Program-made: the position numbers and the translations under genes
DNA from: Arion vulgaris
Lineage: Eukaryota; Mollusca; Gastropoda; Stylommatophora; Arionidae
DNA: 64,000 nucleotides
Direction: 5' to 3'
Assembly (NCBI GenBank): GCA_020796225.1
Contig: CM036774.1
Coordinates: forward strand, 24,086,964 to 24,150,963
The notes under the pieces: generated by a model
What the model was told of the DNA's origin: nothing
The model's input: only the letters and a program-made list of their open reading frames with translations
Database searches by the model: none
Shown here: piece by piece, positions 8,754 to 23,700 of the stretch
Numbering within the stretch: position 1 is the first letter of the stretch
Layout of the letters: every line of letters begins with the position of its first letter

Positions 8754-11700
8754 CTAGAAAGAGAAAAAAATCTCCATATACTAAACATTGTGGAATGATT
8801 TTAAAGTTTCATTTATTCTGAAACAAATTAATGGCAAATGAAGTAGCAGCAACAATGGCATATTTGCTTTTAAAAAAACTTATGAATGAAAGAACAATAG
8901 AGGTGACTACGACTCATTTAAAATTCAGAATCATTATCCTCATCAAATATCGTGTCCTGAGCGAAACTTTACCACCGTAACAGTCCTTTGGAATTTCTCT
9001 CATAAACCAGATGTTCCACATCTGCAGCCATCATGCTCAAATCATCAGTTACATCATAAATCCATGGTCTTTCTGTTCCCTTTGCAGGGATGCCCTCCTT
9101 CGTTATTTTTGTAATTATCTTTTGCGACTGAGCTTTGCTCATTGTCCATGTTCGGCTCTGGTAACACAAGAGTTGGTATGAAAATGCTGTTGAACAGCTA
9201 TTTTTCTTCGGCTGCCAGTATAGTTCTGTCCAGCTACACCACATTTGATTCGGTATTCTTGCAATACGGTTAGGGTTGTAGATTCACAACCATTATTTGA
9301 ATCATCTACACACCTGTCTCTTAATGAATTCACAATATCAATCAGCCTGTTCGATTGCGCATCTGCTTTTTTCACCAGCCATACTTGCAATCCTATCGGC
9401 TACATTTCCCTTATACCTGCGTGCCCTGGCACAAAAATGTTTTCAGCCTAGACCTCTTCAGTGACTCCGCCCATTGCCTTCGAGTCCTGCCAGCCTCAAT
9501 CTTTTTGAGCATACTCAACACAAGCAACAAAACAAAATTGTAGGTTACATACCTGTTTTGCCAGTGTCACTAGCAGTATGGGAACAAGGTACTGCAAGGC
9601 CCCCTTGGCATAAAACATGGATGTGCGCTCTGGTGGACGACCTTGCTCAGCAGCCTACATTAGAATAATGACAGTAACAAGTTAATAAAATTGGTAACAA
9701 ATGAATATGCAAATTAATAACAGTATCACTACTTTCAAACAAGATTGAAATGAGATACATCAATCAATACAGAATGGGAGTTAGTTTAAACACACTGAAA
9801 TACATGCTTGGAAGAAGATCGAACGAAGCAATTATGGACATATCCGATGAAGATGATCTTCATATGAACAGTTCAATCAAATAATCATTCTCCAGGAAAA
9901 GAAAACACCCATCAAGGCTATTAGAAAAGAATACCAAAAAAGAGGTAATTACTACTATAAAGATTTTTTTTTAAACTGATCGAGAAGCATTCAGCTCGGC
10001 GCCACGAACACTGTAAATATGGAGAACCTGTAGCTTTTCTGCCAGCCCGCGGAATTGAACCAACACTATCAGGGAGCTTGCCACCCGTAGTCCAACGCGC
10101 TACGACCACTCTGGGCAGGCAGGCCTACTATCTAGATAGCAAGACAAGATTCTGAACTAGACACAATGGGCTACACAGACTAAGATTGGTTCTACAACCC
10201 ACATGTGCATGTGAACAGACAGCCTGACAAATCCTGCAAGATTGTCACCTGATAACCTCAGAAGAGGGAGAAGGCCCGCCTGTATGGTGAGGAAACCAAT
10301 AAAATGGTAAATAGACTTTCATGCAAAAATCAGCCGGAAGCACACACGCCATGGCTACTCCTGAATTAATAGCGGACGATTGCAGAAAATGAAGTCACCT
10401 GATGAATCAACTACATAAAGGAACACTGGCCAACAGAGACAGACATCCACACAAATCTGTTTGGAAGTCTTGATGAACTAACAAACACACATCCAGAGAA
10501 TCAGACTCATTGTGTCGGTATTGAAAACAGAAAAAAAAAGAAACTACCACTTCCATGTACCAACATTATCACTTCCATGTGTTTGCATGTACCAACATGT
10601 CTAGTACATACAGTTCTCACATACGGATGTTAATCGTGGATAATATAACAAGATGTATCTGTACATACACCACAGAAATTTGAATTATATGTGTGAATAA
10701 TGTGGCAAATTTTGATGAACCAAAATAATAAATGTTAAAGTAGCCGATACCTAAGTAATTTAATATGACAAGTGTTAGGATATCTTACCTCTGAAAGTTC
10801 TATAGCAAGATCAACCTCCTCGTCACACACTGTTGACCAAAATTCAATTCCTTGCAGAGCAATTTCCTCATTATCGTGTTCCATGGCATCAACAGTAATC
10901 TGTGAGGATAATAGTTAAAAACAGGATAACAGAGAAGTAACTTGTGGACCAGGAGCCACACGAAGTGGCGTTTTTACTCTATAATGGCAACCAATGTCAA
11001 GGCAGGGCGATGAGAGTAGTGTAAAAATCTTTCCTCTTCATGTCTCAGCTTCCACAAGTGATTTATAATTTTTCTGTAGTCTTTCTACCAATTCTTTTCC
11101 ATGTCATGCCACAATATTTTAACTCTCCAGTTCGTGTCTCCTTTGGGCATCCAGACCTCTTCCAAACTGCTATCCATCAGAAATATGCTCTAGTCAATGT
11201 CCCAACTGGGATATGACATGCATGTCTAATTCACTTCCATCTTTAACTCATTCATGACTAAACGTCACACTATGCGACGTTTTTACTCTAAAAACATATA
11301 TACCCTGGTCCACTAAGAGTTAATGATGGTCTCCAATCATGTACTGTATGTTCAATATTGATCATTGTTGAACATACAGTTACGTTAATAACTGAAGAAT
11401 TGAAAAATGTATAAAATGTAACATAATTTTTTGTATTCATTTTCTCCAATCCTACATTGATTCCCAGCGTCAGGATAAGAAGAGGGACTTCTGAAACAGG
11501 CTTTTGTATACGCTATATTAACAGTGTCTTTCGTCCCCTGTTATCTCTAATTTCACTTTTTGAGTGGCCTGCCTTTTGCTTTGTATCCACCACATCGAAG
11601 CAACATTGTTCCCAGAGGTGCACTGTCTGTTGGCAATGCATGTGTGGCCGAACAATCTAATGTCACTTCCATTTTGTGGTGATAATAAAAAAAACTGTCT

Positions 11701-14700
11701 GTAATGTTTTTTTGTTTTGGGCGGTGTAGAATTTAATCGCTGCATGGATAGTGCAGTTTCCACAAAATTGTTCAGGTTAGGATGTTTTCTTTATGCCCTT
11801 GACAGGAACAAAACCCCATGGCCGTACCGTGGATTGAACTTAAGTTCCTGCATGAGCGCCGCCCCACATGTGGTGATAAATACACAAAAACACTAACATT
11901 GTATTCGTTAACAACAAAATAGACGGATATATACTTACAGCAAAGAGTGCAGGGCCCATATAGTGGGTCATGTAAATATAGTACAGGGACATAATCTTCA
12001 CTAGGCACTGCATGGCGGCAACTCTCACCTGTCGATCAGATAAAGAAATGTGTTCAATCTTAGATCACAAACAAACCGTGACTATCTAGTACATAATCTG
12101 TAATCATATTTATGGTTTAAAGTGGAACAGGAACAAACATTTAAATATTTATACAGAAATAATATATGTAGAGTCTCTGTGGCTGAGCCTTTGCCTTGAG
12201 TTCAAATACGGACTGTGTCATTCTGTTCACGATTGCATTTTTTCCAGAGTCCCTAGGATTGTTGCATGAGCTACAAAGTTTGTGCTATAATCTCGGCAGA
12301 TTGCGAGCCGTTTCTGCGGAGACGGACCCAGCCATATGGGGTAAAACTGGATGCAACGAAGTCAATCATTCCGTTTTAGACCTTTTTACAGTGTGCACAA
12401 AATTTCAAATGTGCCTGTCCTACATGCATAGGTACCTATGAACTGAGTTGTATTTTGTGTCTTGGAGCAAATCAAAAAGAGCGATTCTTCTTAAACGCTC
12501 CATATTGATAAAGAGTGATTGTACGCTGTGCCGGTTATGTGTCTACATGTAGAACAGCATACCCGATCTCTGTAGCGATTTTTATTTACTATGGTAGCTT
12601 TCCTAGACCCCTACCTCAGTCGCCTTTTAGGACATGCCTCGTAGGCCGCATGTTACTATTATTTGCTGGCCTCAGCACCACATGGGCAAAAGAGTGATTA
12701 AATTGATTGATAAGAACACAAGCAAAGGAGAAATGTTTAAGTATCAGATTCTACCTAATAATACTAGATCCCAGTGACAAAAGTTAAACGAGCCAACACA
12801 AGACATTCACTATCTCCTTACCCGTGTGTCAGTGGACTGTGTGGCTTCACAAGTGACCTGCATGATCAAGTGTCGCTCAGGCTAAAATTTAGAAAAAGAA
12901 AGATTAGCAAGACTATTTACTGTTTTACAAATGTTTTAGATAATCTTTGAAGTGCTTAAGGACAGACGGCACCCCTAAACCTAAATCTTAAGAATCCAAG
13001 TTTTTTTATATGGTTCTAAGTTATCAACATAATGTAAAAACTCAATAAAAATTATTTAAAAAATCCAAACACATATATTCTAGGCAAAAATGTTAAATAT
13101 TGATGTTTTTGGTGAAAAAGCTCAAAAGTGACATTGCCAAATACAGGATGATTTAAGCTCTATTAAAGTAAGCACAATAGAAATTTCAGATGTTATACTA
13201 AATCACCATATCTTTAGCTGGTAGCAAAAGATTTTTAAAATATAAAGAAATGAGACTTACCTGAATTTTTAAATCCAAATCCATATTTTTGACGAAAAAG
13301 AAGTGGGGTAAGAGATATCTTTTACACAATACATAAAAACTATTCAAGGAATTCTAATAAAAGTGGTAGGGGCTGAGCACATGTGCATAAGGAAGAAGTG
13401 TGCAAATTTTTACAGCTTTTCTTTGAGTAGTTTTGGAATAAAATTGTATTTTGGACATACATTTAAGTAAAATAACAGTTTTGAGAAAATGTCAAAAAAC
13501 CAACAAATTCTGAATTATTGAAGGCAGTAATGCAGTTTAAAACCTGCCAGGAACATAACAATCTTCCCCATCCAACTCTTGAACTGTTAGCAATGATTTT
13601 TTATACCTTTCTACCTTTTTTGTATTTAAATTTTGTTTTAATGAGGAAGATATGTGTTTTCTATCTACGGCCGCAAAGCACTGAAAACAATGTTTTCCAA
13701 AGGATAAGCTCAGTTTGTTAAAAATATTATGTCTTCCTAATTCCCCATTATTAAAGACTATAGTGGCATCATCAACAGCTATTTCCAACCTTATCCTCCC
13801 CACAAATGTGGTCTTAGGACAGCGAGTCCATATAAGATGATGGAAAGATTCATTTGCATTTTGAGTACCAACATGAAGGCATTTTTCAACAAAACCTCAG
13901 AAGATAGCTCGACAAATACAGGCATTATCTTGTCCAAAACAAAGTTAGGTAGTTTGTTTTTATCAGCTAAAACTTTATCTTTAGGACACCAGCTACCACA
14001 GTCCTTATGATTACCTTTACGGTGGTTAAAATATTACCAAGAAACTGTTTAGTTTTCTCATGACAGCCAATGCTATACATTGCCAACTGCAATCGCAGGT
14101 TGACATTTTCTGTGCACGACTTCAATGAAATTACATGTGCACATAAAGTACAGGTAAAATGTAAATGGCTTTCTACTCCAATTAGCACTTCTTTCACTAT
14201 GAATGTATCTTTGCTACTCATATCAAAACAATTTGAACATGGTAACAATTGAACGAAAGAAATCACATTTTCTATGTCAAGAAATCGATAGCCACTAATT
14301 TCTGGAACTTCAACTAAATTTAAAGACTTGTTTAGCTTCTGAAAAGATGATGAAGTTGGAACAGACAGGTTTAAATTTAAACTGGATTCACTAAGGGCAG
14401 GTACAGTATCATCAATGTCAATATTAGAATTTGTGGGGTCATCATTTTCAAACTGAAACTGCCCACTCGACGTCTCAACACTGTCAATACTACTAATACT
14501 AGTATTGATACTAGCATTCAAATCTTCCGTTCTAGAATACTAGTTACCTCAGAATTTCCTTTTCTTTGAACGATATCTATTTGTTTTAATTACTTTATTA
14601 CTATCCATAATGGTTTAGTAGAGTAATAGCAAATTATTTAGCTCAAAAGATACACACTTCAGTCGTAACGCGCATGTCTCAATGCTACTGTTTACTAATC

Positions 14701-17700
14701 GTAAATGTAAGCATTTTGTAAGAACCGCTCTGATTGGTTGAGGGTTTCAAAGTATCATGGCTGACTATTTATCAACCAATGAAATTTCTTGTTATGTTCT
14801 TTATTTGTTTATAAAAAACGATCGCAGATCTTGGGGAGGCTTTAATTTTTGTGAAAAAATTATTAATATTGTCCAAATAGAAGCAAAGTTATGACAATTT
14901 TAAGATTTTGAATATATAATTAGCTTGCTAAAGGTAAAAACATACATAATTAAACAATTTAATTAAAATACATAGCTTAATCTTTATTATAAACTAAAGA
15001 TGGTTTCTGGTTCAGAATTGAATGTATTATCTAAAATATAAATAACCCCAAATTACGTTTTTTAAGGAAAATCGATAATACCACAGGGCGGTCTGTCCTT
15101 AATTAATAATATCAATAGCAATGTAAGTTATACAGACAGCAGGGATAAACCCATAAAGTTTATTAGGTTCTAGCTATTGTCAACTGCGAATGCATAAGAA
15201 ACGTCTTGTCTTACAAAAGTAGCAGCATGTCTTCTAAACAAGTAAGGAAATCCTAAACCACACTATAAGAACAAACAAACATTGACATTCTAAAGCCTAT
15301 TATAAGAACAAATATGGGAATTCTGAACATTTAAAGCATTTAGTGGTGGACAATATATTATATATGTTATCAAATATTTTATTTTTTAAATTTCAAAATC
15401 ACGGAACACAACAAAAATGGTTTCACCAAGACACACAATCAAAGAAATAACTTACTTCTTGATCAAAGTTGGCTTTGGTGAATTCCAATGAGTTGAGCAA
15501 TGCATTTGTTGCTGCTAACCGTACATGGTTGCTGAAACAAAGATTAGAAGAAATTGTTGGAACTTTATTCACATTTTAGTTTTAAATTTAATTTCTTGGA
15601 CAGCGGATTGGCAACGTACTCTTATCGAATTTCAACTGTCATGGGTTCTTTTACGTGCTCTTTTTGAACAGAGGGCCTACATTTATCATCCATCAGACAA
15701 TACTCTATCAGCTTCTTCTTATGCTCCATATCGACCACTTGTTAATCACTGTGATTCTGAGCCCAAGAGCATTTTTTTATTCAATAGGCAGTTTTCCTAG
15801 GTCCTACACCCGTCGTCTCTTAAGACATGCCTTGTTGGTTGCAGTACCATACAGGCTTCTCTACCAGCAAATTGTTTTATTTTATCATAGTTCATCTCCA
15901 CATAAAAATCTCCATACTCCATGTAAAAAACAAAAGGCTGGGTACAGAAAATAAAACCATTGGCAAAGAAAAGAATACACCTGTTTCCTCATCGCCACTA
16001 TTTATGTGATGTAATTAAAGAAAGGTAACGCAGTACAGGATGTAGAACTTCGGCATAAGATAGTACCTAGTTTGTTTCCATCAATTTGTTGATGTAATAA
16101 TCAGATGAGAGCATGGTATAATTTGTTTGTCATATAGACTTAACATAGTAGTGACGACAAGTATAAACTCACCTTGGTTCCTCTTTCTTCATTGCATGAA
16201 CAATTGCTGTGAGAATCTCATTTGACTGTGGCTGAAGAATCTCTGGTTCCTAAATAGATCACAAAAAATAGCAAGAGAAAGTTACTAAATAATCACATAC
16301 AGAGTAAATATGTTAGGAAACAAACAATGGTTTGGACATGTAAAGTGATTATACAAAACAAAAAAGCCATCCACGCAAAAGGTGGGCATCAGAAACAGAA
16401 ACAACAGATGCGGTGCAAAACACTATTTATGAAGCGGACAAAAATATTTCTTATCCTGACAGATAAGTCGAAGAAATTCATCACAGGAGAACAAAGAAGC
16501 TTGTTACAGAAATCATGCATGTGAAAGAACATAAGTGATTTGACATTCTTCAGATGTCCAACTATAGGACTGCTTCAAATAACGAAAGAAACGTAGCAAC
16601 TGTAATTAAGCCGTCATGCTAAGGGGCTGTATTCGCCCTTTGTTTTTTTGCGCGCATTTTTCAGGAAAGTTGACATACGGTGAATGAAAAGAAGTGACTG
16701 ACATTTACAAATACTTACAATCTCTTGACAGATGTATCCAACTGCCTCCAACGTGGCTTCCTTCATCATCTCAGTGCTGGCAGCATTGATCACATTGTTG
16801 GTGAGTCTAGCAATCAGATCTGGCCACAATAAGTGTGGCAACTCTGCACATGCTATGTATGCCACACATTGAGCAGCAGAGCTTGGTCGTACTGTCTCTG
16901 TGCCCAGCGAGTCAAGTACCTGAAAAGAAAATGTATTTGTAGCAACTTTCTTCTGTGTGAGAACATTTTAAATATAAAACTGCAAAGAAGTACTACTATC
17001 AAGTTAATGGTTACTGAACAGACGTCATTACACTACAACAGTCCCATAGGTGCTCAGTCTCCTCCAACAGATGACGAAGGTATGCAGACTTATGGTTCTA
17101 GTGGCTCACTGGTTAAACACTTCTCACTCTTGCCCCTCAGATCTACTTGTACAAATCCTTATCATAAGATCAATTCAATATCTATTTTGGTGCCTTCATC
17201 CAACAGGCAGTAATGAAGAGACAGAAGAACTACTCATGCACCTTTCTTCACTATGATCAAACCGTGCCATGTACACGATAAATGTTTCATTTTATATTAT
17301 CAAATAAACTTTCTTCTTGCGTTTTTTCTTACGACCAATTTTAATCACTCTTCGTGATGTTTGATCTTTGCCAAGAACATGTATATGTTGCACATTGGTT
17401 TGGTAGGCCCCTAAACGCATGGACTTCTACACCTTTAGGACACATACATCCGATTTCAGCCAAACCTCCTTAGTCGCCTCTTACAACATGCATGGTAGGT
17501 AACTGGTTCTATTCTTTATACCTCAAATCTGAGCCCGGTAACCACTGGGAAAAATAAACTTTCTATTTCAAAAGTTCATTTGAGGATCATCTTACATGCA
17601 CAACAGACACGTCCATAATTGCTTTGATCCACTCCCAACCATGTAATTTAGTGTGTGACTTTACTGGCTGTAATATCCCTTTTTAGGTGGTGCAGGACAG

Positions 17701-20700
17701 GAGTCTGTGGAATTTACTGGCTGCATGGATAGTGCAGTAGCTGTGAAACTGTCTAAGTTATGTTTTCTTTATGCCCCCAACAGAAAAAAACTCCTTGGCC
17801 TAACCGTGGAGTGAACCTGGGTCTCCGGAATGGGAGCCACGCTTTAATCCATTCAGCAAGACGCTCCAGGTGTTTAGGCTAACAACTCATATCCTGTGAT
17901 GGCTGGTTAATGTATCTACTGGGGTTCCTCTCAGTTTTCCCTTCTTGCAGCACATATCAGTACATGCACAACTTGCGAAACCGATAGAGAGAATACCCTT
18001 TATGTTTGTTGAAATCTTCAGAGTGTGTGTTTCAAAAGTTTAACATGTCTAGGAGATGTAATGTGTCTTCTGTTTAAAAACATTATTGTCTCACAAAGTA
18101 TACTCTCAAGTGAATCATACAGTTTACTCAAGCTAAAAGTGATGTAATGGTTAACAGACAAAAGATATAATAATAGTAGTACTACTTACATTCTGCTTGA
18201 TGTAACTTCGAATTTCTTCTGGAAACTGAAGCCATCTTTGTTGATGTTGAAGCTTGATTGCATTGTCTTTAGAGTATAGAGCATTTTTAAGTTGCAGACC
18301 GGCTTGCATGCGAGCGACTGGACTGTTGCCACCATGTTTGAGAATGTCACTGAGAGATTTCAACAGCTCCGGCTATGAGTTAAATGATTTAAAAAAACAT
18401 TAAACTGTTGTTAGTCTGTGTGCATAAAAGTTCTGATTTTCTTACTAAGCCATCTTCTTCACCTTTCAACTCCTGACGGAGCACAGGTCTTCAACAAACT
18501 TCTTCCAGCTATTCTGCCACCCCTTCCAATTCTTTCCATGTTTTACATATTTTAATATCAGTCTTCAGCTCTCTTCTCCAGGTATGTCTAGGCTTTCCCC
18601 ATCTCCTCATTCCCTGCAGGTTTCAAAACAGTACTAGTCTATCTAGTAAGCTTTAATAGGAGATATATTATATATATAAGCAAGTTGAATGCATTTGTAA
18701 TAGATTTCTGCGAAAAATAATGAATATAAAATGGAACAATTCAGGAGAAGTGATGAAATCAGAGACATTCTCCACTAGTGACAACTGTTATCAGAAAGAG
18801 AAGATGGAGATATGTTGGGCACACCTTGAGGAGAAATGATCAACGAATATCAAAGCAGGCATTGAAGTGAAATGCAAAGGATCAAGAAAGAGAGGTCAAC
18901 CTAAGGAAATCCTGAACGAACTTTACTGAGAGACAGGAAATGTCGGTCTCAGTTCCATGGAGGAGATTGAGCGAGTTGAGCAGAGCAGCAATATTACCAT
19001 TAATTACTTGCAGGACCTATGTAACGTATAACGGTATGAGAGGAATTATTATTATAAATATCTTCGTCGAACGCTCCACATTGACCACTTAACCACTCTG
19101 TGTGATTTGTATGTAACCACTCTGCGTGATGTGTATATAATCTGAGCCTAAGAGCAATTGTGCGTTGTGCCAGTTATGCGCCTAAAAGTAGGCAAGCACA
19201 TCGATTTCTGATATGCTTTTTATTTACTAGGGTAGCTTCCCTAGGTCCTATATCAGTCACCTCTTACAACATGCCTTGTAGGTTGCAGTGGAACTATGGT
19301 ACTACCACACAGGCCATTAGTATGTGCATGGGATGGCTGAGAATTCAAACCCATACTAAATTAATGACATTATTCATCTCTCAATACATACATTACATAG
19401 ATTTGGGTTGTAAAATGATGTTTGAAGATATGTTTGAGAGCAATACTCACAAGATTCTGAGCAGCTGCAGATTCTAGAAACTGTTGGGCACTTTCTAACT
19501 CATGAGTCTCTGTAGATATTATAAAATATAATAGAATATAATATATTTATATTATAAATATATTATAGAATATATGATACAAAACTATACAATGTGTCAT
19601 ATATTCGTAATTTAACAAAGAAAAGCACCATAATATGAAGAACCCTGCTTCCATAGCAATTTATAACTAAAAAAATTACTTCTGGTGCATGTAGGATAAT
19701 CAGTGTAAAAGCAATGCACTAGAGAGAGATAGTAAAATAGTCCAATTACTTCTTTGCATTCACTTTGAAATATTTTCAATATCAGCAATGTTGTCTGTAT
19801 CTTGTTATAAACTTTCCTGTCTTTTGTAGTTCCACTGAAGTCTGGTAGAATAATACGGAAATCAGACCTCCATGCAAAAAATCTGAAGCGTCATACCAGA
19901 CTGCGTCTGAATTAAGTGGGTGAATGCGCAGAATACTTCTTTACAACCAATTTTAATCACTTTATGATATGTTTGATCTTTGCCAAGAGCACAGAATACT
20001 AAAAATAAGCTGGCAGGACAAAATTCAAGATACCAAAGTCCTGACAAGAGCAAAGATCCTAAGCGTCAACATCCTGTTGCTCAGATGCCTGATAAACGCA
20101 TCCAAACAGTTGATGTATGGCAAACTTGAAGGGGGGAAATATTCTGCTGGTTGACCAAAAAAAAAACCGCTTTAAAGACAAAGTGTCGCTGAAATGCTTC
20201 GATATAGACACCACATACTGGGAATCCCTTGCAGATGATCGTCAAATGTGGCGCTGTAACAACACAAGAGGAACCAGCCAGCATAGCTGAGAATCATTGT
20301 GCCGTTGAAGCACAAGAAAACGGAGCTGTGCGAAAAGATAGAACACACACATGTCTAACCTTGATCCAGTATGCCCCACCTGTGGTAGTGGATTGTGTTC
20401 TAGGATTGGACTCTACAGTCACCTCTCGCACACAGAGTGCAGCAGCACACATCTGAGACTGTTGTACAGTACTGAGACTGTACAGTACTGTAAATTGCAT
20501 TGAAGATTTTGTTCGTTACATTGGTTTCTGGGTTTGATATATGTTGGCTCGATATATTAACAAAACTTTCTGCATGGATACTTCCATCTCCCTATTAAAA
20601 AATTGCACTTTAAACTGGTGATTTCCCATAATCATCCTCTAGCTTATCCTTGACGGAACTTGGCTCCCATGACAGCAGCTCTAAATATTTCCCTGTCCTG

Positions 20701-23700
20701 TGTGAGGTATCTGACATCGTCAGTCATAATCAACACTTTTATGACATTCTGCACACATCTTTGTATTCATGTCTGCCCAGTATCATGCCCTCCAGAGAAT
20801 TGTTGTTTTATGTCAAAAATATTTCTCTCGTATCTACCACTCCTCTTTTAAGTCGCCCCTAAAGACATTTTTTCTTTTCTTTGCTGCATGGTATTCTGAA
20901 TTCAGAGGCAATAATCTTTTCTCCGCGTTTGTTCTTTACAACCAATTTTAATCACTCTTTGTGATTGATCTTTGTCAAGAATGTGTATATGTCGCACATT
21001 GGTTTGGTAGATCCCTAAATGTGCATAGACTTCTACATGTTTAGGATATTTGCATCCGATTTCAGCCAAACCTCCTTAGTCGCCTCTTATGACATGTATG
21101 GCAGATAACAGTGGTTCTATTCTTTACACCCCAAATTTGGGCCCTGGTAACCACTCGGGCGAGAGGCAATAATCAATTCTTCACCTGTTATCAATAATCC
21201 AAGTCTCACAGCCATAGATTGATAAAGAATTCATGATAAAAGTTGGTCCATCAGTTTAGGCCGGCATCGGCCGGAGAGATTGCTAAAGGAAAAATAATAG
21301 CTCTTTCTTCTTTGTGTTCATCCTTTACGATCAATTTTAATCGCTTGTGATATGTTTGATCTTTGCCAAGAACGTGTATACGTTGCATATTGGTTTGGTA
21401 GGCCCTAAACTCAGACTTCTTCAAGTTTAGGACACATGCATCCGATTTCAGCCAAACCTCCTTAGTCGCCTTTACGACATGCGTGGCAGATAACAGTGGT
21501 TCTATTCTTTACACCCCAAATTTGGGCCCGTAACCACTTGGGCGAAAAGCTCTTTAAGTTTTGTCTTTATATCAGTTCCCTTTATAAATTTTGGAGTTAT
21601 TTTAATTTCTGCAGAGCCAGTTCATTCTTTATATTTCCTGTACCTAGCAATGAACCTAAATATTTTAAATTATCAACTCTTTCAAATGTGTGTCCATTGA
21701 TGCATATTATCAGCTGTTGTATGAGGAATTTTCATAATACTGGGTAAATAAAATTATTATATTAGTATCACTTGAATATCAACCCTTCTGTTGTTGTAGT
21801 ACACATCTGTTTGCATTACCGATGAGTTTAGTTGCCAATTGTGTTACTTAAGTTAGAAAAGTGAGTATATAATAAATTACGGTTATATTTGGCAGCTTAA
21901 AAACAATTTTCTTCTCAAATATGACAATGTTTTCAAGTACTATAAATATAGCTTTTAATTTATATTTTAGCCCCACTGTGTTAAAAAAAAAAGAAGAGAA
22001 TAATGCTAACATATTAAATCTTCTTCTTTAGCTTCGTTCTTCACGACCAATTTTAATCACTCTTTGTGATATGTTTGGTCTTTGCCAAGAACGTGTATAT
22101 GTTGCACATTGGTTTGGTAGGCCCCTAAACGCATGACTTCTACACGTTTAGGACATGTGCATCCGATTTCAGCCATACCTCCTTAGTCGCCTCCTACGAC
22201 ATGCATGGCAGGTAACAGTGGTTCCATTCTTTACACCCCAAATTTGGGCCCGGTAACCACTCGGGCGACATATTCAAATCAATTTCATCTCTCTCGATAT
22301 CCCTAAAGACCGATGTACCAGATCTCTCCATAAATTCATTCATATGGAAACCTGATACATGCAGCCTTAGCATGGGTGTTTCGCCACATCTTCAGCATCA
22401 TTTGGAGCTCGGTGCTTATCCTTTGGCGATGTGTCCGGATTCAACCAGGGTTTGGGCTCTGTTAGCCTTTGGCTGTCCCCAGCCGACCTGCAAGGCAGCA
22501 GATTGACTTCTACACATTTAGAACATGTGCATCCGATTTCAGCCAAATCTCCTTAGTCGCCTCTTACGGCATGCGTGGCAGGCAACAGTGGTTCTAATCT
22601 TTACAACCCAAATTTGGGTCCCGGTAACCACTCAGGCGAGGAATTTCACCTTCTCTGTGTGCGTCTCAAAAGGGAAGCAAAGAATAGAAAACTGATCTAC
22701 AAAGCATGTTGTAAGAGGCAACTACGGTAGGGTTCAACTTTTAAATGGCTATCCCATCCGATTGAAAAAAATGTAGCTGCCAAATTCAAACAGCAATGAA
22801 CAGGCCAAACACAATGTAAATAATAACTGTGCCAACCTACCACTTAAGTCAAACAAAGCACACCTGTATGATGGGGGGGAGACATACGGAAACAGGCCTT
22901 TTATGCACACAAAAAAGTAAGACGCGCCATACCAGGCACCTTGACTACACGTGATTTCAATCAGAACTGTGGCAACCAAGAGCAAAGGAAGCTCTTCAAG
23001 AGGAGGTAAAAGGTATGACAAGAAGCAGCGAAAGCCACAAGCAATCTGCAGAACAGATTACCTTCTTAGGTTGAAGAACGTCCGAGTGGTTACAGGGGCC
23101 CAAAGAATAGAACCACTGTTACCTGCCATACGTCGTAAGAGGCGACTAAGGACGTTTGGCTGAAATCGGACGCATGTGTCCTACACATGTAGAAATCTAT
23201 GAATTTAGGGGCCTACCAAACCAATGTGCAACATAGACATGTTCTTGGCAAAGATCAAACATATCACAAAGAGTGATTAAAATTGGTCGTAAAGAACGAA
23301 CACATAAATTTAAGATATTGTATTTTGAGTACGAAGAGACATGATGGTTTGCAAAGATAATTAGAAGGCCTTCTGGGAACGTCGAAGAGAAAGACCAATG
23401 AAAATTTGGATATGTGAATATCACAGCAAAAAAGGCAGTAAAATCTGGCACTTGAGTGAAATTTCAATAGTTATGATAGCAAAGCTCTGCCTTTTCTCAA
23501 GCTACTGGATGATGAGTGAACCAAGCCACTCTAGACAGGCTCTGAAAACAGACAACCTAATCTCTGATAATGTAGTTTTGAATGCTGTGACTTGCAGGTT
23601 GATCAACAGCATAAGATTTGTAGGATGGTATAATCATTTAGAAGTGTGAAATTATGGTTTCTAGTGCGTCTTCTAGATAAGTATCGCCGACTTCAGCATC

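Noticed and set aside
13967..14521. 184-residue ORF as a conserved host gene
   Set aside because: It lies between inverted termini with TTAA borders and resembles a transposase N-terminus. No splice sites link it to a host exon.
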